Below, piece by piece: positions 24,433 to 30,333 of a stretch of 30,333 nucleotides of DNA (its first letter is position 1; every line of letters begins with the position of its first letter). The notes beneath the pieces were generated by a model, which was not told the origin of the DNA, did not search any database, and saw only the letters and a list, made by a program, of their open reading frames with translations. A program made the position numbers and the translations under genes. The stretch is taken from the NCBI GenBank assembly GCA_051657745.1, contig JBOFLG010000070.1, positions 1-30,333 of the forward strand. Direction: 5' to 3'. The stretch comes from JBOFLG01 sp051657745 (GTDB taxonomy: Bacteria > Actinomycetota > Actinomycetes > Actinomycetales > Dermatophilaceae).

Positions 24433-25806
24433 GTGTCCCGCACCGCTGGCCAGCAGACCGATGTCGTGCCGTTCCGGGACGCCGTGCGCGCATGGTTCCT
24501 CATCTCGCTGCAGACATTCGGCGGCCCCGCCGGGCAGATCGCCGTGATGCAGCGCACCCTCGTGGAGGAGCGGCGCTGGATCGGCCAGCACCGTTTCCTG
24601 CATGCGCTCTCCTACTGCACGCTGCTGCCCGGGCCCGAGGCGCAGCAGCTTGCGATCTACACCGGGTGGCTACTGAACGGGCTGCGCGGCGGGCTGGTGG
24701 CCGGCACGCTGTTCGTGCTGCCCGGCCTGCTCGCGCTGTTGGCCCTGTCGGCCCTGTACGTCGCCTTCGGGGAGACCGCAGTCGGGGAAGCACTGTTCCT
24801 CGGCGTCGCCCCGGCGGTGCTGGCGATCGTGGCCCAGGCAGTGGTGCGGGTGTCGGCGAAGGCGCTCGGGGGCCCCGGGCACGTGGTGATCGCGGTGGGC
24901 GCGTTCGTCGCGCTGGCCGTCTTCCGGATGCCGTTCCCAGCAATCGTGGCGCTGGCCGCGCTGGCCGGCTGGGCCCTCGGGCGGTGGGCACCCGCGGGAG
25001 CCGGGCGGCATCCACCTCCGGGCACGGATGACGTCGGGCCTCCCCTGGTGCCCGACGACCTGCTGCACCACGAGGCGCCGAGCCGGGGTCGCACCGCGCG
25101 GGTGGTGCTGGTCGGGGTGGCCGCGTGGGCCGTGCCGGTGGTGGCGTTCGCGGTGCTCACCGGCGGGGACAGCGTGTTCACCGACCAGGCGCTGTTCTTC
25201 TCCGGGGCGGCGCTGGTGACCTTCGGCGGCGCCTACGCCGTGCTGTCGTACGTGGCGCAGCAGGCGGTCGAGGTGTACCAGTGGCTGGCGCCGGGTGAGA
25301 TGGTGCGCGGGCTCGCGCTCGCCGAGACCACGCCCGGGCCACTCGTCATGGTGGTGCTGTTCGTCGCGTTTCTCGGGGCGTACCGGGACCCGGGCGCGCT
25401 GAATCCCTGGCTCGCTGCGGTGCTCGCCACGTTGCTGGTCACCTGGGTCACGTTCGTGCCGTCGTTCGTACTGGTGCTGGTCGGCGCTCCGTGGGTGGAG
25501 CGGTTGCGCGGTAACGCCTCGCTGTCGGCGGCACTGGCCGGGATCACCGCAGCAGTGGTGGGCGTCATCGCCAACCTCGCGGTGTTCTTCGCGCTGCACA
25601 CGGTGTTCGCCCGCACGGTGGCGGCCGAGGCGGGGCCGCTGTCGGTGGAGCTTCCGGTGCTGGCGAGCGTGCGCCTCGACGCCATGCTGGTGGGGGTGGT
25701 CGCGGCGCTGCTGCTGTTCCGGATGCGGTGGTCAGTGCTGCGCACGCTGGGCGTGTGTGCGCTGCTCGGCCTGTCGATCTCGGGGGTCCGGGCCCTCGTC
25801 GGATGA
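24433..25806 (+). CDS. Chromate transporter family protein (ChrA-like)
   Basis: A 457-residue membrane protein of the CHR superfamily in the long, two-domain form. Each half carries the conserved motif: FGGPAGQIA at residues 29-37 followed by LLPGPEAQQLA, and FGGAYAVLSY near residue 263 followed by ETTPGPLVMV. About ten to twelve hydrophobic helices are present. Proven members export chromate in antiport; many genomic copies have unknown physiological substrates. GTG 24433 is chosen because an ACGATT-like -10 element lies directly upstream, suggesting a leaderless mRNA; ATG 24376 is an alternative. It is divergent from glmU with 101 bases between starts. Confidence 0.88.
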   Translation: MSRTAGQQTDVVPFRDAVRAWFLISLQTFGGPAGQIAVMQRTLVEERRWIGQHRFLHALSYCTLLPGPEAQQLAIYTGWLLNGLRGGLVAGTLFVLPGLLALLALSALYVAFGETAVGEALFLGVAPAVLAIVAQAVVRVSAKALGGPGHVVIAVGAFVALAVFRMPFPAIVALAALAGWALGRWAPAGAGRHPPPGTDDVGPPLVPDDLLHHEAPSRGRTARVVLVGVAAWAVPVVAFAVLTGGDSVFTDQALFFSGAALVTFGGAYAVLSYVAQQAVEVYQWLAPGEMVRGLALAETTPGPLVMVVLFVAFLGAYRDPGALNPWLAAVLATLLVTWVTFVPSFVLVLVGAPWVERLRGNASLSAALAGITAAVVGVIANLAVFFALHTVFARTVAAEAGPLSVELPVLASVRLDAMLVGVVAALLLFRMRWSVLRTLGVCALLGLSISGVRALVG

Positions 25807-25926
25807 CGCGCGCGCGGCATCCGGGCTGAGCCGTACGTCGGCGCCCAGTCGAGACTGGTGTCTTCCGCCGCACCTGCCTCAAGCAGCTACCCGGGGGACG
25901 TCTGAACGACTTGGCCGGAGGCGCCG

Positions 25927-26301
25927 TCATGCCTCGATGAGGTGGATGCCGTAGGCACGGAACCGAGGGTCGGCCGTGACCACGGTGAGTCGTTCGGTCA
26001 TCGCCTGGGCGATGATCAGGCGATCGAACGGGTCACTGTGATGCACCGGAAGACCGGCGACGGCGAGTCCGTGGTCCGGCGAGAGCGCGAGGGTGCGAAC
26101 GCCGGACTCCCCGATCCGTGCCCGCAGGTCGGCGGGGACGCTCAGTTTCCCCACCGAGGTCTTGATGCCGACCTCGGCGAAGGACACCACACTGAACAAC
26201 AGGTCATCAGCGGCCGCGATCGCGTCCCGGGCCGCCACTGACAACTCGCGCTCGCCGGAGAGTTGCCAGAGAACGACGTGGGTGTCGAGGAGCAGCCTCA
26301 C
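25927..26301 (-). CDS. PIN-domain toxin (VapC-like)
   Basis: A 124-residue PIN-domain ribonuclease, the toxin of a type II toxin-antitoxin pair. The metal-binding acidic residues are visible: Asp6 in LLLDTHVVLW, Glu43 in SFAEVGIK, Asp90/Asp93 in HHSDPFDRLIIAQA, and Asp111 in TADPRF. The LDTHVVLW start and HHxDPFDR motif match the subgroup usually partnered by Phd/YefM-type antitoxins. The GTG at 26301 overlaps the antitoxin stop (GTGA). Targets of such enzymes are typically tRNA or rRNA; the target here is unknown. Confidence 0.93.
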   Translation of the reverse strand: MRLLLDTHVVLWQLSGERELSVAARDAIAAADDLLFSVVSFAEVGIKTSVGKLSVPADLRARIGESGVRTLALSPDHGLAVAGLPVHHSDPFDRLIIAQAMTERLTVVTADPRFRAYGIHLIEA

Positions 26302-26540
26302 AGGTCGAGCATCTGGTCGAGCTCGGCGTCGGTGAACTCGAAGTCCTCGCCGATCCGGATCTTCCCCGCTAGCGAGCCGCTCGAGGCGAGGAACTGGGCG
26401 CCCGGCTTCGCCTGCTCGAGCGCGACCAGCCTGACCACTGGCACGCCATCCTTGGCGATCTCCACGTCCTCGCCAGCCATGGCGAGCGCGATCAACCGCG
26501 ACAGTTCCGTCTTCGCCTGCCCGATGTTCACCGTGGTCAT
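26298..26540 (-). CDS. Phd/YefM-family antitoxin
   Basis: An 80-residue antitoxin. The N-terminal half MTTVNIGQAKTELSRLIALA with GEDVEIAKDGVPVVRLV is the Phd/YefM DNA-binding fold, which represses its own promoter. The C-terminal 30 residues, with FEFTDAELDQMLDL, would wrap the toxin and block its active site. ATG 26540 is preferred to the open frame at 26576, because the promoter and operator repeats lie between those positions. Confidence 0.9.
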   Translation of the reverse strand: MTTVNIGQAKTELSRLIALAMAGEDVEIAKDGVPVVRLVALEQAKPGAQFLASSGSLAGKIRIGEDFEFTDAELDQMLDL

Positions 26541-26578
26541 CGAGTCAGCGTACGCTTCTTGGCCAAGCCTGGCCAAGG
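26541..26578 (-). promoter_or_regulatory. Toxin-antitoxin promoter with paired operators
   Basis: In the minus direction TTGGCC (26576-26571) and TACGCT (26552-26547) form -35 and -10 boxes with an 18-base spacer; the antitoxin ATG follows six bases later, so the transcript is probably leaderless. The palindrome cttggccaag (26558-26567) and a second near-copy ctggccaagg (26569-26578) cover the -35 box and spacer, the usual layout for autorepression by the antitoxin. Confidence 0.65.
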
Positions 26579-26604
26579 CTGAGGCGCGCCGGGCTGCGCG
26601 GCGA

Positions 26605-27099
26605 TCACTGGCTTTGCGGTGCGGCGCGAGCCGAACCGACGGCTTCCTCGACGGCGGCCTCCGCGGTGTCTACGTACCGAATGCCGGGGACGTCACTCCC
26701 GTCGGCCTGAATGATCCGCCAGCCGCCGAGCGCCACCACCGGAATCTCACCGCGCCGCATCGCGAGAGAGATCTCGCTGAGCGTGCCCCACGAGCCGCCG
26801 ATACTGATCACCGCGTCGGCGCTCCATACGATGATGGCGTTCCGCGCCTCACCCATATTGGTCACGATGGTTGCCGATAGGTCCGGCGACGCGCCATCCC
26901 TGCTGCCGTTGGGGCGAATACCGATGACAAGGCCACCCTTTGCCCGGGCACCCTGCGCCACCGCGGCCATGACGCCGATCCCTCCGCCGCAAATGGTCAC
27001 CATGCCCCGCTCAGCGAGCAGTTCCCCGACCCTGCGGGCGTTCTCGACGTCTTCTCCAGTGCAGTGTCGCGGCCCACAGACAGCTACCTGAAAAGTCAT
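26605..27099 (-). CDS. SLOG/LOG-like nucleotide-binding protein (TIGR00725-type)
   Basis: A 164-residue Rossmann-fold protein of the LOG/SLOG superfamily. It has VAVCGPRHC at the N-terminus, CGGGIGVMAAVAQGA (residues 37-51) and GGSWGTLSE (101-109), which fits the family signature PGGxGTxxE without the leading proline. LOG enzymes release cytokinin bases from nucleoside monophosphates; related SLOG proteins sense or cleave nucleotide-derived ligands in stress and defence. The short length and variant motif fit the TIGR00725 group of unknown function. GGAGGT is about nine bases upstream of ATG 27099. It follows the regulator gene by 23 bases, so the two are probably one transcript. Confidence 0.82.
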   Translation of the reverse strand: MTFQVAVCGPRHCTGEDVENARRVGELLAERGMVTICGGGIGVMAAVAQGARAKGGLVIGIRPNGSRDGASPDLSATIVTNMGEARNAIIVWSADAVISIGGSWGTLSEISLAMRRGEIPVVALGGWRIIQADGSDVPGIRYVDTAEAAVEEAVGSARAAPQSQ

Positions 27100-27122
27100 G
27101 CTTTCACACCTCCAGAATCCGA

Positions 27123-28529
27123 TCAGTTCGGCACGCCAGGTAACTCGCGCGTCGCCGTATACGTGCAGAACAGACGAATCCGATCCCGCAGTTCGGCGGC
27201 GAGAGGAGCATTCGCATAGCGCTGGCTGGCCAAGGCGCGATCTGTTGCAGCAACTCGCTTTACCACCGGATGCGTTCGGCTCTCCGTTGGCACCGCAAAG
27301 ACAGGAGTCAGATGCTCCGCCGCGTCACCAAGTTCGCCTAACGCCAGATTCGCTGCAACAAGATCGAGTTGAGCTGCGGCGAAAAACTCCGGACACTGAT
27401 CCGACTCCGGTTGCGCGGCGAACAAGTCCACAGCCCGTTGTGCGTCGGTCGCGGCCTGCCGGTAGTTCTTCTCACCGCCCAATGCCAAACGAACCTCGCT
27501 CGCATAGTATGCCGCCTTTCCTGGCGCGAAACGAAATACTCCGCCTGGGTCGTCGCCTTCCGAGCCGTGGTGCGACCATGCCGCCTGCGCCGCGCCCAAC
27601 GCGGCATCCGCCGCCTTGTGATCCCTCGCGGCCGCATACGCACGCGCTTCCTGGCTTGCCAGCCGCAGCAGGCTCGTGCCCATGGTGGCGTAGCGCTTTC
27701 CGCTGTGCGCGTGCTCAGCTGCGCGCCGGTACTCGCCATTCCAGTACGCGACGTTTGACTGCACCCAGCGGACGTATGCGCGCAGCGGATCGTCCTCGGC
27801 AAGGTCCGCACACAGCCATGCGGTTCGGGTGTGGGTCTCAGCGGCATACGCCTGCCCAATGTCCGCGCACGCGTGCGCGAGGAGAGCGCACAGCTGGCCA
27901 GCTACTCGGTACAGGTCCGGGAGTACTGCCGGTTGTTGCCGCACCTCAAGGAGCCCAAATACCTCGGCCCGCAACTGAGAGACTGGTCGAAGCATGATGT
28001 ACGGCGGCCGAGCGAGGTATTCATGCGCCACCTTTCGGACGTCAGCGTTGAGCTGATCGAGCACATCGTGATCCACAGCTCCACGGGCCCGGCGAACAAA
28101 CCGTGCAGAATCCTCCGCAGCCATAGCGACCTCCTCGCTGAGAGTCCTATCGAATGGTGAGTGCGCCGTCGCGACACATTCCTCCTCCGGCGGCACGTCG
28201 CCGCGGGCACGCGCCGGCGTCGGTGTCGGTGGGGTCACACGCCCCGAAGGCCGCAACCCGAAGGGAACTGGACTGGATGCGACGGTGCCGCTGGCAAACA
28301 ACTGTGCGGCGGTGATGCCCGGGAAGAGCCCTTCGAGAATGCGGCATGCGTCAGGGTGGGGAAGGTTCTTGAGGTCACCGGCCAGCCACCGGGCAAACTG
28401 AGATCGACTCGGGTGGGCGCCGACCAAGGCGGGGTCAAACTGGACCGCAACCCTGTCCCATTCCTTGCAGAAGGTTGCATACTTTTGCCAGTGTCGCCCT
28501 TGTAGCAGCGCCTTTAACAGCGTTGTCAC
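27123..28529 (-). CDS. HTH and TPR-like transcriptional regulator
   Basis: A 468-residue regulator of a type common in Streptomyces and relatives. Residues about 5-72 (WQKYATFCKEWDRVA ... PSRSQFARWLAGDL ... ILEGLFPGITAAQLFAS) form an XRE-like DNA-binding region. A Pro-rich linker follows, and from about 130 to the end are helical TPR-like repeats, with motifs such as YRRAAEHAHSGKRYA and YRQAATDAQRAVDLFA, that would bind a peptide or partner. Tandem GTG codons occur at 28539 and 28529; the second has AAGGG eight bases upstream and is chosen. The open frame extends to 29174 but lacks homology-like content there. It probably controls itself and the downstream SLOG gene. Confidence 0.82.
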   Translation of the reverse strand: MTTLLKALLQGRHWQKYATFCKEWDRVAVQFDPALVGAHPSRSQFARWLAGDLKNLPHPDACRILEGLFPGITAAQLFASGTVASSPVPFGLRPSGRVTPPTPTPARARGDVPPEEECVATAHSPFDRTLSEEVAMAAEDSARFVRRARGAVDHDVLDQLNADVRKVAHEYLARPPYIMLRPVSQLRAEVFGLLEVRQQPAVLPDLYRVAGQLCALLAHACADIGQAYAAETHTRTAWLCADLAEDDPLRAYVRWVQSNVAYWNGEYRRAAEHAHSGKRYATMGTSLLRLASQEARAYAAARDHKAADAALGAAQAAWSHHGSEGDDPGGVFRFAPGKAAYYASEVRLALGGEKNYRQAATDAQRAVDLFAAQPESDQCPEFFAAAQLDLVAANLALGELGDAAEHLTPVFAVPTESRTHPVVKRVAATDRALASQRYANAPLAAELRDRIRLFCTYTATRELPGVPN

Positions 28530-28847
28530 CGTTGTCACCCTTCGGCCTACGCATGTGACGGGGTATCCACAGGGTAACGGGTGCAACTGCCGATTGGCTG
28601 CGGTCAACCTGTTGAACCCACCGGGTGAGACATGAACGCGACGTACGCGCGACAACGACGCGGTATCCGCGACCACCGCGCGGTCGAAACGCGATGGCCG
28701 GGCGATCCACTCTGGTACCAGCGCGGATGTCACGAACGTCAACGACGGCAGGACCGACCGAGCCACCGCCACCTGAGGGATCGTCATCCGCGTCCTGGCG
28801 ACTCCCCACCGCACTGACGCTTGCGAGCCCGTGCTGTGGGTGACGGA
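28530..28847. promoter_or_regulatory. Intergenic region upstream of the HTH/TPR regulator
   Basis: About 320 bases without a gene I can support. Close to the regulator start are a tandem gttgtcacc repeat (28522-28539) and an imperfect palindrome ggtcaacctgttgaacc (28602-28618), a possible operator. In the minus direction TTGCAC and GGATAC hexamers nearby are a weak promoter pair. Small open frames on both strands lack ribosome sites and look like high-GC shadows. Confidence 0.35.
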
Positions 28848-28881
28848 CCGGGCGCGCCACGTGCCTACGTGGTGCGCCCGG
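28848..28881 (+). terminator. Intrinsic-terminator-like hairpin upstream of a small ORF
   Basis: Arms ccgggcgcgccacgt (28848-28862) and acgtggtgcgcccgg (28867-28881) pair over 15 positions with one G-T wobble and a four-base loop, followed by tttcctt. It ends about 22 bases before the AGGAGG ribosome site at 28905. In that position it may terminate an upstream transcript or act as an attenuator for the genes at 28915 and 29028. Confidence 0.6.
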
Positions 28882-28914
28882 TTTCCTTGACCACGTGCGT
28901 GAGTAGGAGGAAAT

Positions 28915-29034
28915 GTGACGACGCGTTCCGGCGCAGAGATGGGCGACCCGGCGCACCCGGGTGGATCACGAAACGGCGCAGCGGTGGCAGTTGACAGCGC
29001 TGGACGAGGACGAGGCGGAGAAGCGCGGTGCTGA
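28915..29034 (+). CDS. Small 39-residue ORF, possible leader or coupling peptide
   Basis: GTG 28915 is preceded by a near-perfect AGGAGGAAA ribosome site, the strongest in this part of the window. It opens a 39-codon frame (VTTRSGAEMGDPAHPGG ... ending GGEARC) that stops at 29032-29034, overlapping the next start (GTG 29028) by seven bases. The peptide is Gly/Arg-rich with no signal or domain. Its value may be to couple translation to the downstream gene. An ATG at 28913 is followed at once by TGA. Coding status is uncertain. Confidence 0.45.
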   Translation: MTTRSGAEMGDPAHPGGSRNGAAVAVDSAGRGRGGEARC

Positions 29035-29402
29035 CGGCGACGGTGCGCGCACTGGTGCGGGTAGCCAGGGCACTGGACGGGTGTCCCGACGTGCCGGTGG
29101 TGGGTGTCGCTGCCGACCGGGCCTGGTTCTCGGTCGGCCCAGTGTCGGTGGACCTGGTCGAGTTGGTGGTCCACGCTGGCTCACCCAGGGAGGGGCAGGT
29201 ACTCGCGGACACGCTCGGGTTGGTCGAGGACAAGGGCCGGAACCGAGTGCTGGCCGGCGCACCCGGATGCCCACCACGGGCGTGGAGGACTTGGGTCGGC
29301 TGGGTCGCTGACGCCTCCCACGATGCACCGGTGCGGGTCGAGGTCGTGGCCTTGGGCGCGGCGTCACCCAACGCCGGCGTCGTCGCACACCGTCCCGAAT
29401 AG
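29028..29402 (+). CDS. Uncharacterised 124-residue protein
   Basis: I do not recognise this protein. From GTG 29028 it reads MLTATVRALVRVARALDG, an amphipathic helix, then VPVVGVAADRAWFSVGPVSVDLVELVVHAG, an alternating beta pattern, then a helix with VLADTLGLVED and a Trp-containing WRTWVGWVADA segment. The mixed alpha/beta pattern suggests a small globular cytosolic domain; there is no signal peptide or membrane segment. The start overlaps the upstream 39-codon ORF, and GGAG lies about nine bases before it. It converges on the WYL regulator gene with 107 bases between stops. The setting suggests an accessory gene, perhaps of plasmid or integrative-element origin, but that is inference. Confidence 0.6.
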   Translation: MLTATVRALVRVARALDGCPDVPVVGVAADRAWFSVGPVSVDLVELVVHAGSPREGQVLADTLGLVEDKGRNRVLAGAPGCPPRAWRTWVGWVADASHDAPVRVEVVALGAASPNAGVVAHRPE

Positions 29403-29509
29403 CTCATCGGACCTACGCGGCTCACCCTGATTCCACCGCTCGGCCGCTCCGGCTCTCGGGTAGTTGGCGGGCCAGGGCTGGCGGTGGTTGGGGACACTGG
29501 TGCGGCTGC

Positions 29510-30205
29510 CTAGAGGTCGCTGAGCGGTCGGGCGGTCGATGGCGGACTCCCGACCGACTCGACCGGCACCTGCTCAGCCCACTCACCGGTGAGGTTGGCT
29601 GCGGCGATGCGGTCGAGTCGGAACCAGCGGATCGCTCTCGCGGTTCGACAGCGGGCGACGAGGTACCAGTGGCCATCCGCGGAGGCCAGGAGAACCGGGT
29701 CGACCTCCCGCCGGGATTGGGCGCCGTTCCGGTCGCGGTATCGCACCGCGAGGACGCGACCCTCGGCAAGGCTCTGCTCGACCTGGCGCAGGCTCTGGGT
29801 GCGGCGTCGGTCGGGACGGGTGTCGATCCACACCCGGTCGGCAAGGAGGGCTGCGCGGGTGCGCGCGGAGGCGTCCATGACGGCGAGAGCCTTGGTCAGC
29901 ACGGCCCGGACGTCTTGGTCGAATGGCTGACCACGCATGGCTGCGGCGGCGGCGGCGAGCCCCACCACCTCCGACTCGGTGAAGTTGACCGGCGGAAGTG
30001 TCGCACTCTGGTCGACGACGTAGCCGCCTCCGGGGCCGGGTCGCGCCCGAACCGGGAAGCAGGACTGCTGGAGTGCCGCGACATCCCGCTTGATGGTGCG
30101 GACGCTGACCTCGAAGACCTCCGCCAGCCTCTCGGCCGTCCGACCAGCCGGGCCCGCGCCTCGCAACTCCTCCCGGACCGCGAAGAGCCGATCGGTTCGA
30201 TTCAC
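29510..30205 (-). CDS. HTH and WYL-domain transcriptional regulator (YafY-type)
   Basis: A 231-residue regulator. Residues 5-62 form a DeoR-like winged helix (RLAEVFEVSVRTIKRDVAALQQ with the wing ARPGPGGGYVVD). Residues about 135-205 form a WYL domain with the literal GHWYLVARCR motif (Trp180-Tyr181-Leu182) and WFRLDRI, thought to bind a ligand or nucleic acid. It is the short form lacking the C-terminal WCX extension. The GTG start at 30205 has no ribosome site; a TATTTT box lies immediately upstream, so a leaderless transcript is likely. It is divergent from an alpha/beta hydrolase gene, a common regulator-target layout. Confidence 0.92.
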   Translation of the reverse strand: MNRTDRLFAVREELRGAGPAGRTAERLAEVFEVSVRTIKRDVAALQQSCFPVRARPGPGGGYVVDQSATLPPVNFTESEVVGLAAAAAAMRGQPFDQDVRAVLTKALAVMDASARTRAALLADRVWIDTRPDRRRTQSLRQVEQSLAEGRVLAVRYRDRNGAQSRREVDPVLLASADGHWYLVARCRTARAIRWFRLDRIAAANLTGEWAEQVPVESVGSPPSTARPLSDL

Positions 30206-30255
30206 CGAAAAATAGTGACATACCGATGACAGGTCGATCAGCGACCATGATCGGC
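30206..30255. promoter_or_regulatory. Short divergent promoter of the WYL regulator and hydrolase
   Basis: Only about 40-50 bases separate the two starts. In the minus direction TATTTT (30214-30209) is a plausible -10 box very close to GTG 30205. The region is AT-richer than its surroundings and contains tgacataccgatgaca, where a tgaca word recurs and could mark a regulator site. Confidence 0.4.
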
Positions 30256-30333
30256 ATGACCAACACGCATCACCCCATTCTGTTCCTCAGCGGCGCCGGG
30301 CTCGCTCCCTGGATCTGGGATGACGTGCGCCAG
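30256..30333 (+). CDS. Alpha/beta hydrolase, N-terminal fragment (cut by window edge)
   Basis: Only 26 codons are visible before the right edge. From ATG 30256 they read MTNTHHPILFLSGAG followed by LAPWIWDDVRQ, the first beta strand and oxyanion-loop region typical of alpha/beta hydrolases (a HGxG-like loop, here SGAG, and the conserved W..v). ATG 30247 is an alternative start three codons upstream. The catalytic triad lies outside the window. Divergent from the WYL regulator, it is a likely regulatory target. Confidence 0.7.
   Translation, partial: MTNTHHPILFLSGAGLAPWIWDDVRQ

Noticed and set aside
25807..25926. Weak hairpin CCAGT-cgag-ACTGG between the chromate transporter and toxin genes
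   Set aside because: Only five to six base pairs, too short to call a terminator with confidence.
28632..28817. 61-codon plus-strand ORF upstream of the hairpin
   Set aside because: No ribosome site; Arg/His/Pro-rich composition typical of a shadow frame.
28530..29174. N-terminal extension of the HTH/TPR regulator by 215 codons
   Set aside because: The extension overlaps the orphan genes on the other strand, has no domain, and the tandem GTG with AAGGG at 28529 gives a normal start.
30190..30215. T-arm-like sequence cggttcgattcaccg suggesting a tRNA
   Set aside because: No matching acceptor, D or anticodon stems within 80 bases on either side; it lies at the WYL gene start.

Overview
This window looks like a chromosomal segment of a high-GC actinobacterium (Actinomycetota). 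The reasons are the G+C-rich codon use, the many GTG starts, the ATGA/GTGA four-base gene overlaps, the conserved housekeeping block glmU-prs-rplY-pth, an actinobacterial HTH/TPR regulator, and several promoters that look leaderless. I cannot name the genus from sequence alone. No rRNA, tRNA or CRISPR array was found.

Region A (1-17039) is a cell-surface polysaccharide locus built around sulfation. It begins with the tail of a repeat-ended protein (five IDPPAP units). A leftward operon (4162 to 175) encodes an unknown protein with a ParB-like DGGHR motif, a sulfotransferase, a lipoprotein resembling a TIM-barrel glycoside hydrolase, and a second sulfotransferase. A divergent rightward pair (4358-6669) encodes a GT4 glycosyltransferase and a third sulfotransferase. 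A long leftward operon (17039 to 6697) encodes a polyprenyl-phosphate sugar-1-phosphate transferase, CysQ, CysD, CysN, a GT4 glycosyltransferase and two large secreted repeat/beta-propeller proteins, one with three fibronectin III domains. Together they suggest a route: CysDN makes APS, an APS kinase from outside the window makes PAPS, three sulfotransferases use it, CysQ removes the PAP by-product, and the glycosyltransferases build the acceptor glycan. No flippase, polymerase or exporter is visible, so the locus is probably incomplete at the left edge.

Region B (about 17040-18446) is a scar. It holds a promoter-like segment sharing a 19-20 base motif with the 4162 operon, the decayed 3' part of an ISAs1-like transposase, a strong hairpin, and a small secreted protein in unusually AT-rich DNA.

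Region C (18447-24331) is housekeeping: pth, rplY, prs and glmU, all leftward. Between rplY and prs lie a divergent EamA-type transporter and CGNR zinc-finger regulator. Strong hairpins separate the transcription units.

Region D (24433-30333) is accessory: a chromate-transporter family protein; a Phd/VapC-like toxin-antitoxin pair with a visible operator-promoter; an HTH/TPR regulator followed by a SLOG/LOG-like nucleotide-binding protein; a terminator-like hairpin ahead of a 39-residue ORF and an orphan 124-residue ORF; and a WYL-domain regulator divergent from the start of an alpha/beta hydrolase cut by the right edge.
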